DNA of 64,000 nt from Blastococcus sp. HT6-30 (GCF_039729015.1 NZ_CP155792.1:3430001-3494000), one strand, 5' to 3'. Positions 35,104 through 44,289 are shown, counted from the stretch's first letter. Numbers and translations: made by a program. Notes: generated by a model from the letters alone, not told the origin.

Positions 35104-36027
35104 ATGGCGCTGAACGCGACGCGGCCGGCAGCGACCCTGCCCCCCGGCATCATCGGCGTCCACGCCCTGCCGGCCGACCACCACGACGGCCCCTGGGACA
35201 GCATCATCACGCCCAGCGGCGTCAAGGACCGGCTGCTCGGCACCGCGCTGCTCGTGCTGCGGCACGGCCGTGCGCTGGGTGAGCTCAACGGGGCCCCGCA
35301 CGGGCTGATCCTGCTCTCCGGCCCGCCGGGCACCGGCAAGACGACGCTGTGCCAGGGGCTGGCGCAGAAGGTGGCCCTGGCCCTGGCCCCGCGCGGGGCG
35401 ACCACGTTCGTCGAGATCGATCCGCACGCCTTCCCCAGCGACATGCTGGGCGAGGGGCCGCGGGCCATCGGGCGGCTGTTCTCCGACAGCCTGCCGGAGC
35501 TGGCCGCTCGCCGCCCGCACACGGTCGTGCTGGTCGACGAGATCGAGGCGATGGCCGTGCGCCGCAGCACGGCCAGCTTCGAGACCAACCCGGTCGACGT
35601 GCACCGGGCGACCGACGCGCTGCTGTCCGGGCTGGACCTGCTGCGCCGGACCTGCCCCCAGGTGCTCGTGCTCGGCACGACGAACTTCGCCGCCGCCGTC
35701 GACGAGGCCTTCCTCGACCGGGCCGACCTCGTGCTGCGCCTGGGTCTGCCGGACCGGCCGACGGTCGAGCGGATCCTGCGGGAGGCCCTGGCCGAGGCCG
35801 CGGCGGTCTTCCCCGGCCTCCTCGCGGTCGCCCTCGACGACGAGCTGATCGCCGACCTCGCCGACCGCTGCACCGGTCTCGACGGCCGGCGGGTGCGCAA
35901 GCTGGTGCTGGCGGCCATGGGCTCGCATCCGGAGCTCGCTTCGGATCCGGGGCGGCTGACCGGCGAGCACCTGCGGGCGGCGGCGGACGCGGAGCGGGCG
36001 GCCCTGGCCGAGGCCCGCTCCCGGTGA
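35104..36027 (+). CDS. TRIP13/Pch2-like AAA+ ATPase
   Basis: A 307-residue single-domain AAA+ protein. It aligns by eye with TRIP13/Pch2: WDSIIT (31-36), Walker A GPPGTGKTTLCQGLAQK (73-89), FVEIDPHAF, Walker B VVLVDEIEAM (Asp145-Glu146), NPVDVHRATDALLSGLD, sensor LGTTNFAAAVDEAFLDRADL (189-209) and sensor 2 GLDGRRVRKL. TRIP13 remodels HORMA proteins; bacterial relatives accompany CBASS HORMA genes. Neither a HORMA protein nor a cyclase is encoded in the window, and the N-terminal domain is short. Its position between a bicupin and a ThDP enzyme in an ATGA/GTGA-coupled operon suggests it acts on one of these enzymes. Confidence 0.8.
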   Translation: MALNATRPAATLPPGIIGVHALPADHHDGPWDSIITPSGVKDRLLGTALLVLRHGRALGELNGAPHGLILLSGPPGTGKTTLCQGLAQKVALALAPRGATTFVEIDPHAFPSDMLGEGPRAIGRLFSDSLPELAARRPHTVVLVDEIEAMAVRRSTASFETNPVDVHRATDALLSGLDLLRRTCPQVLVLGTTNFAAAVDEAFLDRADLVLRLGLPDRPTVERILREALAEAAAVFPGLLAVALDDELIADLADRCTGLDGRRVRKLVLAAMGSHPELASDPGRLTGEHLRAAADAERAALAEARSR

Positions 36028-37793
36028 GCGTGGAGCGCCCGGCCGGCCTACCCGCCGGGCGGCAGCCCGCCGCCTGGGGCAGTGACGTGGTCGTGGACCT
36101 CCTGGCCGCCATGGATCTCAGCTACCTACCGCTGAACCCGGGGTCCTCCTTCCGCGGCCTGCACGACTCACTGGTCAACCACGGCGGCAACGCCGGTCCC
36201 CGGCTGCTGCTCTGCCTGCACGAGGAGGTCGCGGTCTCCCTCGCGCACGGGTGGGCCAAGGCGACCGGGCGCCTGGGTGCGGCTGCGGTGCACGACCTGG
36301 TCGGCCTGCAGCACGCCTCGATGGCCGTCTACGACGCCTTCTGCGACCGGACCCCGCTGCTGCTGCTCGGCGGCAGCGGCCCGGCCGACCCCGCACAGCG
36401 GCGGCCGGTCGACTGGATCCACTCGGCGAGCACGCAGGCCCAGCTCGTCCGGGACTTCACCGTCTGGGACGCCGAGCCGATGACCCCGGCCGCGTTCGTC
36501 GCCGACGTCACCCGGGCCCGGCAGCGAGCCCTGTCGGCGCCGTGCGGACCGGCCTACGTCAGCCTGGACGCTGGTGTCCAGGAGGCCGCGCTCGACCGGC
36601 AGGTCCCCCTGCCCGATCTGGCCCGGCACGCCCCCGCACCCCCGATGGCGGCCGACCCCGCGTCGGTGGAGCGGGCGGCCGAGGCCCTTGCGGCCGCGCG
36701 GTTCCCGGTCGTGGTGGCCGGGCGCGTCGGCCTCGACCCCCGTGCCACAGCCGCCGTGACCGAGGTCGTCGAGCTGCTCGGGGCCGCGTACCGGGACGAC
36801 CGCAACACGGTGGTGCTGCCCACCGGGCACCCGCAGAACTGCACGGGCGACGCACGTCTCCTCGAGGACGCCGACGTCGTCCTCGCCATCGACGTCGTCG
36901 ACCTGAACGCGCTCCTGCGCAGCCGGGACCGTGGCCCCCGCGGTGCCGGCTCCGCCGACCAGCGGACCGGCCCGCTGGTCATCGACCTCTCCCACGGGGA
37001 CCTCGGCCAGCCGTCCTGGACCCACGCCTTCGGCAGCCCGCTGGCCCGCGACGTCCAGGTGCTGGCCGACCCGCTGACCGGACTGGCCCAGCTGGTTGCC
37101 ACGCTGCGCGACCAGGTGGACAGCGCAGCCGCCGAGCGGCGGACCGCTCAGGTGGCGGAGCGGGTGCGGCGACTGCGCGAGGCGCAGGCCGCTGAACTGG
37201 CCCGGCGGTGGGACGACCACCCGATCAGCCCGGCCCGGCTGGTCGCCGAGACCTGGGCCGCGGTCCGCGACGTCGACCACCTGCTGTGCTTGCGCAACAC
37301 CCGCACCTGGCCCGAGGGTGTCTGGCAGCTGCCCGGCGCCGGCAGCTACCTGGGCCACTCCGGCGGCGGGGGTGTCGGTTACGGCCCAGGTGCCCTGGTG
37401 GGCGGCGCGCTGGCCGCCCGCGACCGGGGACAGCTCGGCGTCGGGATCATCGGCGACGGCGACCTCCTCATGGCCTCGTCCGCGCTCTGGACCGCGGCGC
37501 ACTACCGCATCCCGGCGTTGGTCGTCGTCAACGACAACTCGAGCTTCTACAACGACGAGCCGCACCAGGCGGAGGTGGCCCGGCACCGCGGGCGGCCGGA
37601 GGAGAACAGCTGGATCGGTATGCGCATCAGTGACCCGGCCGTGGACCTCGCCGGCCTCGCCCGCTCGTACGGTTGCTGGGCCGAGGGCCCGGTGGAGGAT
37701 CCCGAGGACCTCGCCGCCGCGCTCGATCGCGGCCGGCGGGCCGCCCTCGACGGCGCGGTCGCCGTCGTGCACGTCCGGACGTCGCCGCGATGA
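36024..37793 (+). CDS. ThDP-dependent enzyme A (decarboxylase/lyase family)
   Basis: A 589-residue ThDP enzyme of the acetolactate synthase/benzoylformate decarboxylase superfamily. N-terminal PYR domain with the cofactor-activating Glu in CLHEEVAVSLAHGWAKATG (about residue 58); central domain (about 190-340); C-terminal PP domain with GDGDLLMASSALW ... VVVNDNSSFYND. GTG start overlaps the TRIP13-like stop by 4 bp. It is clearly paralogous to the enzyme at 39921 (both have LNPGSSFRGLHDSLVN). Decarboxylation of an arylglyoxylate or other 2-oxoacid to an aldehyde, passed on to the next gene product (ALDH), is the likely reaction. Confidence 0.82.
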   Translation: MSVERPAGLPAGRQPAAWGSDVVVDLLAAMDLSYLPLNPGSSFRGLHDSLVNHGGNAGPRLLLCLHEEVAVSLAHGWAKATGRLGAAAVHDLVGLQHASMAVYDAFCDRTPLLLLGGSGPADPAQRRPVDWIHSASTQAQLVRDFTVWDAEPMTPAAFVADVTRARQRALSAPCGPAYVSLDAGVQEAALDRQVPLPDLARHAPAPPMAADPASVERAAEALAAARFPVVVAGRVGLDPRATAAVTEVVELLGAAYRDDRNTVVLPTGHPQNCTGDARLLEDADVVLAIDVVDLNALLRSRDRGPRGAGSADQRTGPLVIDLSHGDLGQPSWTHAFGSPLARDVQVLADPLTGLAQLVATLRDQVDSAAAERRTAQVAERVRRLREAQAAELARRWDDHPISPARLVAETWAAVRDVDHLLCLRNTRTWPEGVWQLPGAGSYLGHSGGGGVGYGPGALVGGALAARDRGQLGVGIIGDGDLLMASSALWTAAHYRIPALVVVNDNSSFYNDEPHQAEVARHRGRPEENSWIGMRISDPAVDLAGLARSYGCWAEGPVEDPEDLAAALDRGRRAALDGAVAVVHVRTSPR

Positions 37794-39250
37794 CCGCCGG
37801 GCAGGGCGGGGCGGCCCCCCACCGGCGGATGCTGGTCGGCGGGCAGTGGCGCGACGCCGGCGACGGTGGCGTCCTGGCGGCCGAGGACCCGGCCACGGAG
37901 CAGGTCATCGGGACCTTCCCCGCCGGCACGGCCGCCGATGTGGACGCCGCCGTCGCCGCAGCGGCGGAAGCCGCACCCGCCTGGGCAGCCCTGGGCTGGG
38001 CCCGCCGGGCGGCGCTGGTGCGCGAGCTGGCCGGCGCGCTCCACGAGGAGCGGGAGATGCTGGCCCGGCTGGACACCAGTGACGGCGGCTCGCCGATCAC
38101 CGCGATGCGCGCCGACGTCGACGGCGCGGTGACCGAGCTGGAGTACTTCGCCGGCATCGCCTCGCAGACCCGCGGCAGCACCGCGCCGCCCGCGGAGGGG
38201 TCGTTCAGCTACACGCTCCGCCAGCCCTACGGGGTGGTGGGGCGGATCGTGCCCTACAACCATCCGCTGAAGTTCGCCGCCGGGAAGTGCGCGGCGCCCC
38301 TGGCCGCCGGCAACGCTGTCGTGCTCAAGCCCGGCGAGCAGACCTCGCTCTCGGCGCTCGAACTCGCCCGCATCGCCGACGCCGTCCTCCCGCCCGGCGT
38401 GCTCAACGTGGTCACCGGGGCCGGGGGCGTCGTCGGCGGCCGGTTGGTGGAGCACCCCGGCGTGCCACGGATCGCCTTCACCGGCTCGGTGGCCACCGGC
38501 CGGGCGGTGCTGCGGGGCGCGGCCGACGAGATCAAGCACGTCAGCCTCGAACTCGGCGGCAAGAACCCCGTCATCGTCTTCCCGGACGTCGATCCGGAGC
38601 GGGCCGCGCGGGCGGCCGTGGCGGGCATGAACATCGTGCGCTCCACCGGGCAGTCCTGCGGGTCGGGCACCCGGCTGTTCGTGCACGACGACGTCCGCGG
38701 GCCCTTCCTGGACGCGCTGCACCGTCGCCTCGACGAGCTGCGCATCGGGGACCCGCACGACGAGGAGACGCAGGTGGGGCCGCTGTCCTTCCGGGCGCAC
38801 TACGAACGGGTCACCGGGTTCGTGGAGGGCGCACGCCGCGAAGGCGCGACGGTGTCCTACGGGGGTGACCGGCCCGCCGGCCTGGACCGTGGTTTCTACC
38901 TGCGGCCGACCGTGCTCACCGACCTCGACGAGGGGATGACCGCCGTCCGTGAGGAGATCTTCGGCCCGGTCATGACCGTGCTGCCCTGGCGCGACGTCGA
39001 CGAGGTGGTGCGCCGGGCCAACGCCCTTCCGCTGGGCCTGACGGCGAACATCTGGACCAACGACGTGAGCACCGCGCTGCGCACGGCGAGCGCCGTAGAG
39101 GCCGGCTACGTGTACGTCAACGGCAGCGGCCGCCGGCCCACGGGCATGCCCTTCGGCGGCTGGAAGCGCAGCGGCCTCGGCCAGGAGAACGGGCCCGAGG
39201 AGCTGGTGTCCTACACCCGGGAGAAGGCCGTCACCGTGACGCTGCTGTGA
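37790..39250 (+). CDS. Aldehyde dehydrogenase
   Basis: A 486-residue NAD(P)-dependent aldehyde dehydrogenase. Catalytic Glu in LELGGKNPVIVF, nucleophile Cys in TGQSCGSGTRLF, NAD site FTGSVATGRAV and the C-terminal PFGGWKRSGLGQENG are intact. The start overlaps the ThDP enzyme stop (ATGA). Flanked by two ThDP enzymes, it should oxidise the aldehyde product of one or both to a carboxylate. Confidence 0.92.
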   Translation: MTAGQGGAAPHRRMLVGGQWRDAGDGGVLAAEDPATEQVIGTFPAGTAADVDAAVAAAAEAAPAWAALGWARRAALVRELAGALHEEREMLARLDTSDGGSPITAMRADVDGAVTELEYFAGIASQTRGSTAPPAEGSFSYTLRQPYGVVGRIVPYNHPLKFAAGKCAAPLAAGNAVVLKPGEQTSLSALELARIADAVLPPGVLNVVTGAGGVVGGRLVEHPGVPRIAFTGSVATGRAVLRGAADEIKHVSLELGGKNPVIVFPDVDPERAARAAVAGMNIVRSTGQSCGSGTRLFVHDDVRGPFLDALHRRLDELRIGDPHDEETQVGPLSFRAHYERVTGFVEGARREGATVSYGGDRPAGLDRGFYLRPTVLTDLDEGMTAVREEIFGPVMTVLPWRDVDEVVRRANALPLGLTANIWTNDVSTALRTASAVEAGYVYVNGSGRRPTGMPFGGWKRSGLGQENGPEELVSYTREKAVTVTLL

Positions 39251-39924
39251 GGCCACCCGGAGCCAGTCCCGCCGCCGATCCCGAGCTGTTCCGCGGCAGG
39301 GAGGTCCTCGACCCGGCCCGCACGGTGTTGTGCGTGTTCGATCTGCTGGAGCACTACCGCCCGGGCGCGGAGGCATCCGGCGCGATCCCGCACGTCCGGC
39401 GGCTCGTCGACGGATGCCGGCGCCGCGGCGTGCTGGTCGCGTGGGCGCGAGCGGACCACCGGGCCGACGGTCTGGACTTCGCCCTGGCGTTGACCGACGT
39501 GGACGGCGGACACGTGGCGTTCGGCCCCGACCACCCGCGGCCGGTCACGCCACCGCACGGCGGCGGCGACCCCGGGTACCGCACGCTGGCGGAGCTGGGC
39601 CAGCGGCCCGAGGACCTCGACGTCCCCAAGCACCGCTGGTCCGCGTTGCACGGCACCTGCCTGCACCCGGCGATGCGTGCTCGCGGGGCGGACACGCTGG
39701 TCCTGGTCGGCGGCTCCACGCACGTAGGCGTGGCCTCCACCGCGTACGCGGCGCGCGATCTCGACCTGCAGGTGTTCGTCGTTCCCGAGGGCCTCACCGG
39801 GCGTGCGCCCCAGCGGACCTTCTTCGCCGACGAGGTGTTCCCCCGCACTGCCCGCGTGCGCTCCACCGACGAGCTCTTCGCGGCGCTCGACCGCTTCCCG
39901 CCCACGACAGGAGCCGAACCGTGA
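39247..39924 (+). CDS. Isochorismatase-like hydrolase lacking the nucleophilic Cys
   Basis: A 225-residue member of the cysteine hydrolase (isochorismatase) superfamily. The Asp (VFDLLEHY) and Lys (PKHRWSALHGT) of the triad are visible. The segment LVLVGGSTHVGVASTAYAARDL aligns with the block that normally carries the nucleophile in xVCVxSTAR; a Gly stands in the Cys position. Isochorismatases proper also lack this Cys, so hydrolysis of a vinyl-ether-like bond remains possible, but amidase activity is unlikely. GTGA overlaps on both sides show tight coupling to ALDH and ThDP enzyme B. Confidence 0.75.
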   Translation: MRPPGASPAADPELFRGREVLDPARTVLCVFDLLEHYRPGAEASGAIPHVRRLVDGCRRRGVLVAWARADHRADGLDFALALTDVDGGHVAFGPDHPRPVTPPHGGGDPGYRTLAELGQRPEDLDVPKHRWSALHGTCLHPAMRARGADTLVLVGGSTHVGVASTAYAARDLDLQVFVVPEGLTGRAPQRTFFADEVFPRTARVRSTDELFAALDRFPPTTGAEP

Positions 39925-41747
39925 CGCACGCCGAGACCGACGGGCCCAAGCACCCCGCGTCCGAGGAGCAGCACCACCCGCGCGGGGCCAACTTCGCCCC
40001 CTACGACGACCCGCAGTGGGGCTCGGACGTCATGGTGGACGTGCTGCGCGGTCTGGGCCTGCGGTACGTGGCCCTGAACCCCGGCTCCTCGTTCCGGGGA
40101 CTGCACGACTCCCTGGTCAACTACGGCGGTGACGACATCGAGATGATCGAGTGCCCGCACGAGAAGATCGCCGTGGCGCTGGCACACGGCTACGCCAAGG
40201 CCACCGGCGAGCCGATGGCGGTGCTCCTGCACGACCTGGTCGGGCTGCTCCAGGGCACGATGGGGGTCTACTACAGCTACATCGACCGGACGCCTGTCGT
40301 CGTGCTCGGCGGGTCCGGACCCGCCGAGCACGACCGCCGCAGGCCGAACATCGACTGGATCCACTCCGCCAACGTGCAGGGCGAGGCGGTGCGGGCGTAC
40401 ACGAAGTGGGACCACGAACCGCGCAGCGTCGCCTCGGTGCAGACGGTCCTGGCCCGGGCCTACCGGATCGCGATGGAAGAGCCGCGCGGCCCGGTCTATG
40501 TCGCGCTCGACGCCGGCCTGCAGGAGACGGCCCTGACCGAGCCGGTCCCGCTGGACGACCTCCCGCGGCTTGCCGCGGTGCCCACCCGGCTCGCGCCGGA
40601 GCCCGGCGCCCTGTCGGAACTGGCCACCGCCTTGTGCGCGGCCCGGCGCCCGGTGATCGTGCCGGCCTACTCCGGCCGGGACCCGCAGAGCTTCACCACC
40701 CTGGTCGAGCTCGCCGAGCTCGTCGGCGCGGGTGTGGTGGAGACCCACTGGCGGCTGAACTTCCCCAACCGGCACCCGCTCAACGTGACCGGCAGCAGCG
40801 CCCTGGAAGAGGCGGACTGCGTGCTGTTCCTCGACGTCAAGGACATGGGCAAGCCCACGCAGAAGCTGGAGTCCGCGACGCGGACCATCCAATCGAAGCT
40901 CGCCCCGGGCACCACCGTGCTCGACCTCGGCTTCAACGACGTCGGGATCTCCTCCTGGAGCGAGGACTACGCCGAGCTGCTCCCCACCGACCTCCAGGTC
41001 ACCGCCGACACCGCGGTCGCACTACCGCTGCTGCTGGAGCTCTGCCGGGAACTCGTGACCGCGGACGGCGAGAACCGGGCCGCGGAGCGCCAGCAGTGGC
41101 GCGACGCGCTGACCACGCACCACGACGAGACCTGGGAGGGGTGGCGCCGGAAGGCCGCGGCCGTCCGGGACCAGAGCCCGGTGTCCACCGCGCGGCTGGC
41201 GGAGGAGGTGTGGGAGGTCGTCCGGGACTACGACTGGGTGCTCACGGCCGGCACCGCCGCCGAATGGGCGCTGCGGACATGGGACTTCGATGCGGCCTAC
41301 CGCCACCCGGGTAAGCAGTTGGGCACGGCGACCCAGATCGGCATCTCCCTGGGCGTGGCGCTCGCGCACAAGGGCACCGGGCGGCTCGTCGTCGACCTGC
41401 AGCCCGATGGTGACCTCATGTTCGACGCCGGCGCGCTGTGGGTGGCCAGCCGCTACGAGCTACCCCTGCTGGTGGTCATGTTCAACAACCGCGCGTACTA
41501 CAACGACTGGGAGCACCAGGAGCGGCTGGCCCGCCACCGCGGGACGCCCCGGGAGCGCGCGCACATCGGCATGGCGATCGACACCCCGGCGCCGGACTTC
41601 GCCGCACTTGCGCGATCCTTCGGCTGGTGGGCCGAAGGGCCGATCAGCGACCCCGACGCCGTCCAGGAGGCGGTACGCCGGGCAGCCGAGCACGTGCAAC
41701 GGACCGGGACCCCAGCGCTGGTCGACGTGATCTGCCAGCCGAAGTAG
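39921..41747 (+). CDS. ThDP-dependent enzyme B (decarboxylase/lyase family)
   Basis: A 608-residue paralog of ThDP enzyme A. Activating Glu in CPHEKIAVALAHGYAKATG (about residue 81); PP-domain motif QPDGDLMFDAGALW ... VVMFNNRAYYND (about 490-530). The N-terminal 30 residues are extra and charged. GTG start coupled to the preceding stop. It has diverged enough from A in the substrate regions that the two probably process different 2-oxoacids or act as a heteromeric pair. Last gene of the operon; two hairpins follow. Confidence 0.83.
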   Translation: MTHAETDGPKHPASEEQHHPRGANFAPYDDPQWGSDVMVDVLRGLGLRYVALNPGSSFRGLHDSLVNYGGDDIEMIECPHEKIAVALAHGYAKATGEPMAVLLHDLVGLLQGTMGVYYSYIDRTPVVVLGGSGPAEHDRRRPNIDWIHSANVQGEAVRAYTKWDHEPRSVASVQTVLARAYRIAMEEPRGPVYVALDAGLQETALTEPVPLDDLPRLAAVPTRLAPEPGALSELATALCAARRPVIVPAYSGRDPQSFTTLVELAELVGAGVVETHWRLNFPNRHPLNVTGSSALEEADCVLFLDVKDMGKPTQKLESATRTIQSKLAPGTTVLDLGFNDVGISSWSEDYAELLPTDLQVTADTAVALPLLLELCRELVTADGENRAAERQQWRDALTTHHDETWEGWRRKAAAVRDQSPVSTARLAEEVWEVVRDYDWVLTAGTAAEWALRTWDFDAAYRHPGKQLGTATQIGISLGVALAHKGTGRLVVDLQPDGDLMFDAGALWVASRYELPLLVVMFNNRAYYNDWEHQERLARHRGTPRERAHIGMAIDTPAPDFAALARSFGWWAEGPISDPDAVQEAVRRAAEHVQRTGTPALVDVICQPK

Positions 41748-41749
41748 CA

Positions 41750-41794
41750 GCCCACGGGGGCGCCGCCGATCACCCGGCGGCGCCCCCCGTGGGC
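41750..41794. terminator. Hairpin terminator
   Basis: Arms at 41750-41768 (GCCCACGGGGGCGCCGCCG) and 41775-41794, one bulged C, loop ATCACC, starting 2 bp after the ThDP enzyme B stop. Confidence 0.65.
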
Positions 41795-41804
41795 AGCGAA
41801 CGGA

Positions 41805-41834
41805 AGGGCCCGGCGCCGCACGGCGCCGGGCCCT
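41805..41834. terminator. Second hairpin terminator
   Basis: Perfect 14-bp arms AGGGCCCGGCGCCG / CGGCGCCGGGCCCT with a 2-base loop, 17 bp before the MFS stop of the opposite strand. Together with the previous hairpin it insulates two convergent operons. Confidence 0.65.
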
Positions 41835-41850
41835 CTGCCGATCGGGCGGA

Positions 41851-43143
41851 TCAGGTGGGTCCGGGAGTCTCGCTCGCGATCGGTCGCGCGTCCGGCGGAG
41901 CCACCGGCTCCTCCGCGCCGTCGTCCTCGATGACGCCCCGGTAGTCGCGCACCACGTTGGGCCGCGACCAGAACGCCAGGGCCACCAGCATCGGGCCGAT
42001 CCCCCCCAGGGTGAGGGCGAGCACCGGGCCGACCGCCCCGGCGAAGGCGCCCATGGCCACGTCACCGATCGCCGGACCACCGCGGGACGACATCTGGTAA
42101 AAGGCGGTGACCCTCCCCCGGATCTCGTCGGGTGTGTCGATCTGCACGGCCGCGTGGCGGATGGTCGTGGCCATCGCGTCGAAGGCACCGAGCAGCAGCG
42201 CCGCCCCGACTGCCAGCCAGACGACGGGCGACTGGGCCAGGCCGATCGCGGCGATGCCGTAGAGGAACGTCGACACCAGCAGCACCCGGCCCTGCCGCCG
42301 CGAGTCCTTGACCACCCTGAAGATCGTGTAGGTGGCCAGGAGCGCCCCCGCCGAGGGAGCACTGGACAACACTCCGTACCCGGTCGCACCGACGGCGAGG
42401 ACGTCGGTCGCGATCGCCGGCAGGAGCACCCGGTAGGCGGAGAGCACCGTCGCCGACAGGTCCAGCCCCATGAGGCTGGTGATCAGCGGACGGCGGACGA
42501 CGTAGCGTGCGCCCTCCGCGATGCTGGCGAAGATCGACGTCGGCGGGGCCTGGCCACTCACCAGCGGTGGCGTCCTGATGAAGGCGAGCACCACCACGAG
42601 CACCGCGTAGGTGACCACGTCGACCAGGTACATCAGCTCCGGACCGCCCACGGCGATGAGCAGCCCGGCCAGTAGCGGACCGAGCAGGACCGCCACCTCG
42701 CGCGAGGGGTTGAGCAGGGCGATGGCCTCGCCGATGTGCTTGCGCCCCACGAGCGCCGGGATCAGCGCCTGCCGGGCCGGCTGGTCGAACGTCGCCGCCG
42801 CCGTGGTGAACAGCACGCTCAGGACGACGTGCCAGGCCTGGACCGCTCCCGAGAAGGTCACCACGGTCAGCGCGAGCGCGACGACCAGCGCCGCCGCCTG
42901 GGCCGCCTGCAGCAGCCGGCGACGGTCGTACCGGTCCGCGAGCGCCCCACCCAGGGGACTGAGCAGGATCAGCGCCACCGCCTGCCCCGCGCCGACCAAC
43001 CCCGTGTAGGCGATGGAGTCGGTCAGCGCGTAGACGTGGAAGTAGTTCGCGGCGACGGTGCCCCGGGTGCCGATCTGGCTGAGGACGACCCCCGACCAGT
43101 AGAGCGTGAAGTCGCGGTTCCGGAAGAGGGTTGGCAGAGGCAC
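41851..43143 (-). CDS. MFS transporter (MFS_3, exporter-like)
   Basis: A 430-residue major facilitator with about 12 transmembrane segments; the start LFRNRDFTLYWSGVVLSQIGT and the loop GALADRYDRRRLL are typical of the enterobactin-exporter-like MFS_3 group. GTG start directly abuts the stop of the ABC ATPase gene. It closes the transport operon and may export a toxic intermediate. Confidence 0.84.
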   Translation of the reverse strand: MPLPTLFRNRDFTLYWSGVVLSQIGTRGTVAANYFHVYALTDSIAYTGLVGAGQAVALILLSPLGGALADRYDRRRLLQAAQAAALVVALALTVVTFSGAVQAWHVVLSVLFTTAAATFDQPARQALIPALVGRKHIGEAIALLNPSREVAVLLGPLLAGLLIAVGGPELMYLVDVVTYAVLVVVLAFIRTPPLVSGQAPPTSIFASIAEGARYVVRRPLITSLMGLDLSATVLSAYRVLLPAIATDVLAVGATGYGVLSSAPSAGALLATYTIFRVVKDSRRQGRVLLVSTFLYGIAAIGLAQSPVVWLAVGAALLLGAFDAMATTIRHAAVQIDTPDEIRGRVTAFYQMSSRGGPAIGDVAMGAFAGAVGPVLALTLGGIGPMLVALAFWSRPNVVRDYRGVIEDDGAEEPVAPPDARPIASETPGPT

Positions 43144-44289
43144 TCAGTTCACCGGCACGAGGGAGATCTTCGACGGGTCCAGCTGCAGGTAGACCGGCGT
43201 GCCCGACTCGATGGACACCGACGGGTTCACCCGCGCACGCATCTCGTGCTCGCCCACGGCGACGACGTGGTCGACGGCGTCGCCGAGGAACGCCCGGGCC
43301 ACGACCGTGCCGCCCCACTCGTTGGCCGCCCGGTCGCCCTGGCTGCTGGTCGTCAGCTCGACGGCCTCCGGGCGGATCGAGACGACGACGTCCGAGCCGA
43401 CGGGCAGGTGGTGGGGCGACTCGAGGTACAGGATGCCGTTGGAGGTGTCCACGCAATGCCGACCCGCCTGCTGGGAGGCGACCTTCCCCGGGATGAAGTT
43501 CGACGTGCCGATGAACTCGGCCACGAACTTGTTGGCCGGCTGCTCGTACACCTCGCGCGGCTTGCCGAGCTGGACGACGCCGCCCCGCTCCATGACGGCG
43601 ATCTGCGTGGAGAGGGCGAGCGCCTCCACCTGGTCGTGCGTCACGTAGACCGAGGTGATGCCCATCTCCCGCTGCAGCCGCTTCAGCTCGTAGCGCAGGG
43701 ACTCCCGCAGCTTGGCGTCCAGGTTCGACAGCGGCTCGTCGAGGAGCAGCAGCGGGGGCTCGATCACCAGGGCGCGGGCGAGGGCCAGGCGCTGCTGCTG
43801 ACCGCCGGAGAGCTTGGTCGCCTGCCGGCCGGCCTGCTCGGACAACTGCATCGTCGCCAGCACCCGCTCGACCTTCTCGGCGATCACCTTCTTCGCCGGG
43901 CGCTGGCCGCGGGGCCGGACCTGCAGCGGGAAGGCGACGTTGTCGAACACCGTCATGTGCGGCCAGATCGCGTAGGACTGGAAGACCATGCCCAGACCCC
44001 GCTGGTTGGCCGGCAGGTTGACCGTGCGCCCGGTGCCGGTGGAGGAGAACATCACCCGGTCTCCGACGGCGATGGTCCCGCTGTCCGGCTTCTCCAGACC
44101 GGCGATCGACCGGAGCGTGGTGGTCTTGCCGCAACCCGACGGGCCGAGCAGGGTGAACAGCTCACCCTCCTTGACCTCGAAGCTGACGTCGTTGACGGCG
44201 AAGACCGTGGTGTGCCCGGCCTCGTCCTTCTTCTTGCCTCGGGCCTTCTCGCCGGCGAAGGACTTGACGAGGTTGTCGATCCTCAGCAT
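43144..44289 (-). CDS. ABC transporter ATP-binding protein (Fe3+/spermidine/2-aminoethylphosphonate type)
   Basis: A 381-residue ATPase: Walker A GPSGCGKTT, signature LSGGQQQRLALARAL, Walker B LLLLDEPLSNLD, H-loop THDQ, and a C-terminal TOBE-type domain (about 270-380). It energises the double permease encoded upstream. Substrate class for this importer type covers iron, thiamine, polyamines and small organic acids or phosphonates. Confidence 0.92.
   Translation of the reverse strand: MLRIDNLVKSFAGEKARGKKKDEAGHTTVFAVNDVSFEVKEGELFTLLGPSGCGKTTTLRSIAGLEKPDSGTIAVGDRVMFSSTGTGRTVNLPANQRGLGMVFQSYAIWPHMTVFDNVAFPLQVRPRGQRPAKKVIAEKVERVLATMQLSEQAGRQATKLSGGQQQRLALARALVIEPPLLLLDEPLSNLDAKLRESLRYELKRLQREMGITSVYVTHDQVEALALSTQIAVMERGGVVQLGKPREVYEQPANKFVAEFIGTSNFIPGKVASQQAGRHCVDTSNGILYLESPHHLPVGSDVVVSIRPEAVELTTSSQGDRAANEWGGTVVARAFLGDAVDHVVAVGEHEMRARVNPSVSIESGTPVYLQLDPSKISLVPVN

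Noticed and set aside
35104..36027. CBASS-type antiphage defence suggested by a TRIP13-like ATPase
   Set aside because: No CD-NTase, HORMA protein or effector gene is nearby; the gene is coupled to metabolic enzymes.
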